Positions 5,764 to 7,913 of a stretch of 7,913 bases of DNA are shown in pieces. Under the pieces are notes generated by a model that was not told the origin of the DNA, did no database searches, and saw nothing but the letters and a program-made list of their open reading frames with translations. The position numbers and the translations under genes are program-made. The stretch is taken from positions 1 to 7,913 of the forward strand of contig JBGPYM010000144.1 in NCBI GenBank assembly GCA_041493205.1, written 5' to 3'. The DNA comes from JBGPYM01 sp041493205. GTDB lineage: Bacteria; Bacteroidota; Ignavibacteria; UBA10030; UBA6906. Every line of letters begins with the position of its first letter. Position 1 is the first letter of the stretch.

Positions 5764-7908
5764 ATGCGCGCGCGCTTCGGTCATTTGTTTCCGCTTGTTG
5801 CTCTGCTCGCCCTGGCGTTCATCCCGGGGGGCGGGGGCGATGACCGGGACACTCCGCAGCGACTCCTCCGGACATCGGCTGACACGGACCGCAACTACAC
5901 CACCATCGGCAACATCGGCCTGACGGTCACGAATTTCGGCACGGTCGGATCGCGGAACGCCTACTGGCCGGACCAGCCCTCCTGCGAGTATCCGCGCGGG
6001 TCCCGCATTGAACACATTTACCAGGGGGGGCTCTGGGTCGGTGCGGTGTCCCGCCAATCGGGCCAGCAGCACGTGAGCACGGGAGCCACGGACCAGGCGT
6101 CTGCATCACGCATCGGCAGGGACTACGAGTTTACGTCCGATGTTGCCGCATCGATGACACAACGGTCCACCATCTCCAGCTCGCGGTTCTTCTCCGAAGA
6201 CGCCATCAGCCATCAGGATTTCGTGTCTGTGTACACGGATCTGAACCGGACGAACCCGACGACGGGCGATACGATTCCCGAACACACCCCGCTAAAATTG
6301 TCCGTCCGCCAGGAAAGCTATGCATGGAATTTCCCCTTCGCGGACTTCTTCGTCATTCTGAACTACACGATTTCCAACGCCGGAACCGACACGCTCGATT
6401 CGGTCTACGTGGGGTTCTGGAACAACGGCCTCGTCCGCAATACAAACCTGGTCCGGCCGGGTACCCCGGGGTATTTCAATCACGGCGCCAATGGCTATCT
6501 CGATACCCTGCGCATGATGTACACCTTCGACTATGATGGAATCCCCACTCCCCCCGCTGCCGACAGTTACGTGGGGGTCAAGCTGCTCGGGGGCACGCCG
6601 TTTCCCCATGGCGCGGATTCGACGGGCGATCTCCGGGGGCGGGCATTCTTCAATGCCTGGACGTTCCGGAGCGCAAGTGGCGACGTCGATTATTTTTCTC
6701 CGACGGACGATGCAGGGAATATCGGGGGCGCCCGGAGCCGCTACGACCGTATGGCATCGCCGCTACCACAGCCGAAAATCGATCTGCTCCGCACGCAGGC
6801 GGGCAACACGACTACGCTGTTGTCCTCCGGCCCCTTTTCATCCCTCCGGCCCGGCGACTCTCTCAACGTCGTGTTCGGCATCGTTTGCGCCCGTAAATTT
6901 GGGGCCGCCCTCGCAAAGGACGACACGCGCGACCAGCGGCGGAACCTCATGTCAAATGCCGCATTCTGTCAGAAGGCGTACGACGGTGAAGACCTGAACG
7001 GCAACAACATCCTCGACCCGGGCGAAGACATCAACGGGAACGGCCGGCTCGATCATTATCAGCTCCCGCAACCACCCCGTCCTCCCAAAGTCCGGGCGGA
7101 GGTGGCTGACCAGAACGTCACGATCTACTGGGACAAATCCTCCTCCGAGCTGTCGGTCGATCCGGTCACCGGTGAACGGGATTTTGAGGGGTATCGCATC
7201 TACCGGTCGAACCCGGGGGCCGATTTTACCAGCCCGTCTGACCTTCTGCTCAGGCTCTCGCTCGTGGGGGAGTTCGACCTCCCGGGAGATAACGTCGGGT
7301 TCAATACCGGGTTTTCAGCCATTCTGCTCCCCCAGCCCAAACGGTTTCCCGGCGACACCGTGGCGTACTGGTACCGGTTCCCGCCCCCCGGGGCGGCGGT
7401 CACGCACCTGAATGGCTGGCAGTATCTCTACGGCGTCGCTGCGTTCGATCGCGGCGACTCGGCGACGGGGGTCACCCCGCTGCAGAGCAAGACCGAACTC
7501 GTGCGCGCGATTCCCGGAACCCCCCCCGCGACCGCGGGGACGACACGGCCGGTCAGCGTCTACCCCAATCCCTACTACGCCCGCGGCGTGTGGGACGGAC
7601 CGGGCGAACGGAACCGTAAGATCTATTTTATTAATCTTCCGGCCCGCTGCGAAATACGGGTCTATACCATGGCCGGCGATATCGTCGCGAACATCCAGCA
7701 CGATGCAGCCACGTATGACGGATCCGATATCTCCTGGTTCCAGCAGTTCAGCGGCATCGGCGTCACGCCGGAGTTCAGCGGAGGGGAACATGCCTGGGAT
7801 CTGATCACGAAATATGATCAGGCTATCGCCACGGGGCTCTACCTGTTCAGCGTGAAAAACTCCGACACGGGGAACATCGCAACAGGAAAATTTCTGGTCG
7901 TTAAATAA
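5764..7908 (+). CDS. Secreted protein with T9SS type A C-terminal sorting domain
   Basis: This 714-residue protein starts with a Sec signal peptide (basic MRARFGH, hydrophobic core at about 8-20, cleavage probably in or near the PGGGG at 21-25; no clear AxA site). Residues about 45-400 form a large, probably beta-rich region of unknown function of a kind seen in T9SS-carrying bacteria, with a conserved-looking stretch at 185-225 (WNFPFADFFVILNYTISNAG and after). Residues 409-430 hold two acidic Asp/Asn/Gly repeats like calcium-binding loops. A fibronectin-III-like region follows at about 439-575 (VTIYWDKS at 452-459, FEGYRIYRS at 474-482). The C-terminal sorting domain runs from about 596 (VSVYPNPYY at 597-605, INLPARCEIRVYTMAGDIV at 623-641, GLYLFSVKN at 691-699, ending GKFLVVK). 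Such domains direct passage through the outer membrane by T9SS and are cleaved during surface attachment or release. The ATG at 5764 starts directly at the signal peptide, though no Shine-Dalgarno sequence is present. No enzymatic motif is seen; a structural or surface role is a guess. Confidence 0.85.
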   Translation: MRARFGHLFPLVALLALAFIPGGGGDDRDTPQRLLRTSADTDRNYTTIGNIGLTVTNFGTVGSRNAYWPDQPSCEYPRGSRIEHIYQGGLWVGAVSRQSGQQHVSTGATDQASASRIGRDYEFTSDVAASMTQRSTISSSRFFSEDAISHQDFVSVYTDLNRTNPTTGDTIPEHTPLKLSVRQESYAWNFPFADFFVILNYTISNAGTDTLDSVYVGFWNNGLVRNTNLVRPGTPGYFNHGANGYLDTLRMMYTFDYDGIPTPPAADSYVGVKLLGGTPFPHGADSTGDLRGRAFFNAWTFRSASGDVDYFSPTDDAGNIGGARSRYDRMASPLPQPKIDLLRTQAGNTTTLLSSGPFSSLRPGDSLNVVFGIVCARKFGAALAKDDTRDQRRNLMSNAAFCQKAYDGEDLNGNNILDPGEDINGNGRLDHYQLPQPPRPPKVRAEVADQNVTIYWDKSSSELSVDPVTGERDFEGYRIYRSNPGADFTSPSDLLLRLSLVGEFDLPGDNVGFNTGFSAILLPQPKRFPGDTVAYWYRFPPPGAAVTHLNGWQYLYGVAAFDRGDSATGVTPLQSKTELVRAIPGTPPATAGTTRPVSVYPNPYYARGVWDGPGERNRKIYFINLPARCEIRVYTMAGDIVANIQHDAATYDGSDISWFQQFSGIGVTPEFSGGEHAWDLITKYDQAIATGLYLFSVKNSDTGNIATGKFLVVK
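6988..7053 (+). repeat. Tandem acidic calcium-loop-like repeat inside the T9SS cargo gene
   Basis: Two 30-base units (6988-7017 and 7024-7053), spaced 36 bases start to start, encode EDLNGNNILD and EDINGNGRLD (residues 409-418 and 421-430) with a PG linker between. The Asp/Asn/Gly spacing resembles the Ca2+-binding loops of dockerin or thrombospondin type 3 repeats. It forms the hinge between the N-terminal domain and the fibronectin-like region, where calcium could rigidify the linker. The repeat is visible in both DNA and protein; ion binding is inferred. Confidence 0.7.
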
Positions 7909-7913
7909 TTCCG

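Overview
The window is GC-rich and almost entirely coding: four long genes and one 141-base intergenic gap. It most likely comes from an uncultured member of the Bacteroidota/Chlorobi/Ignavibacteria assemblage (FCB group). The best clue is the last gene, a large secreted protein ending in a type IX secretion system (T9SS) type A sorting domain, with a VYPNPYY start and a tail of the 'GLYLFSVKN..GKFLVVK' type. A BatA-type protein and a lipoprotein-anchored glycosidase-like protein also fit. This placement is inferred from protein style, not from a marker gene.

Layout: (1) 12-2162, + strand, a predicted lipoprotein with a six-hairpin glycosidase domain of the glycogen-debranching-enzyme C-terminal type, with some usual acidic motif residues apparently replaced. 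(2) 2159-3442, - strand, the ribosome-associated GTPase HflX, convergent with gene 1; both stop codons lie in one shared CTAG. (3) 3439-5622, - strand, a 727-residue membrane protein with a BatA N-terminal domain, a von Willebrand factor A (vWA) domain with MIDAS motif, and a glutamine-amidotransferase-like region. Its stop overlaps the hflX start as ATGA, so genes 3 and 2 form a coupled two-gene operon. (4) 5623-5763, a short AT-rich divergent regulatory region. (5) 5764-7908, + strand, the T9SS cargo protein with a signal peptide, a tandem acidic Dx[NG]GN repeat, a fibronectin-III-like region and the sorting domain.

The intergenic region is the most interesting part. On the + strand it holds a consensus sigma-70-type promoter (TTGACA, 17 bases, TATATT) for the T9SS gene. 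On the - strand, overlapping that promoter, is a possible 15-codon leader ORF with an AGGAGG ribosome site 6 bases ahead of its ATG. Its TGA overlaps the BatA-gene ATG as ATGA. The BatA gene has no Shine-Dalgarno sequence of its own, so the leader could deliver ribosomes to it. A T-TTT-TTT run in slippery phase lies just before the leader stop.

The divergent halves need not share a function. Apart from this leader arrangement and the degenerate glycosidase I see no sign of a novel multi-gene system: no mobile element, CRISPR array, RNA gene or defence module is visible.
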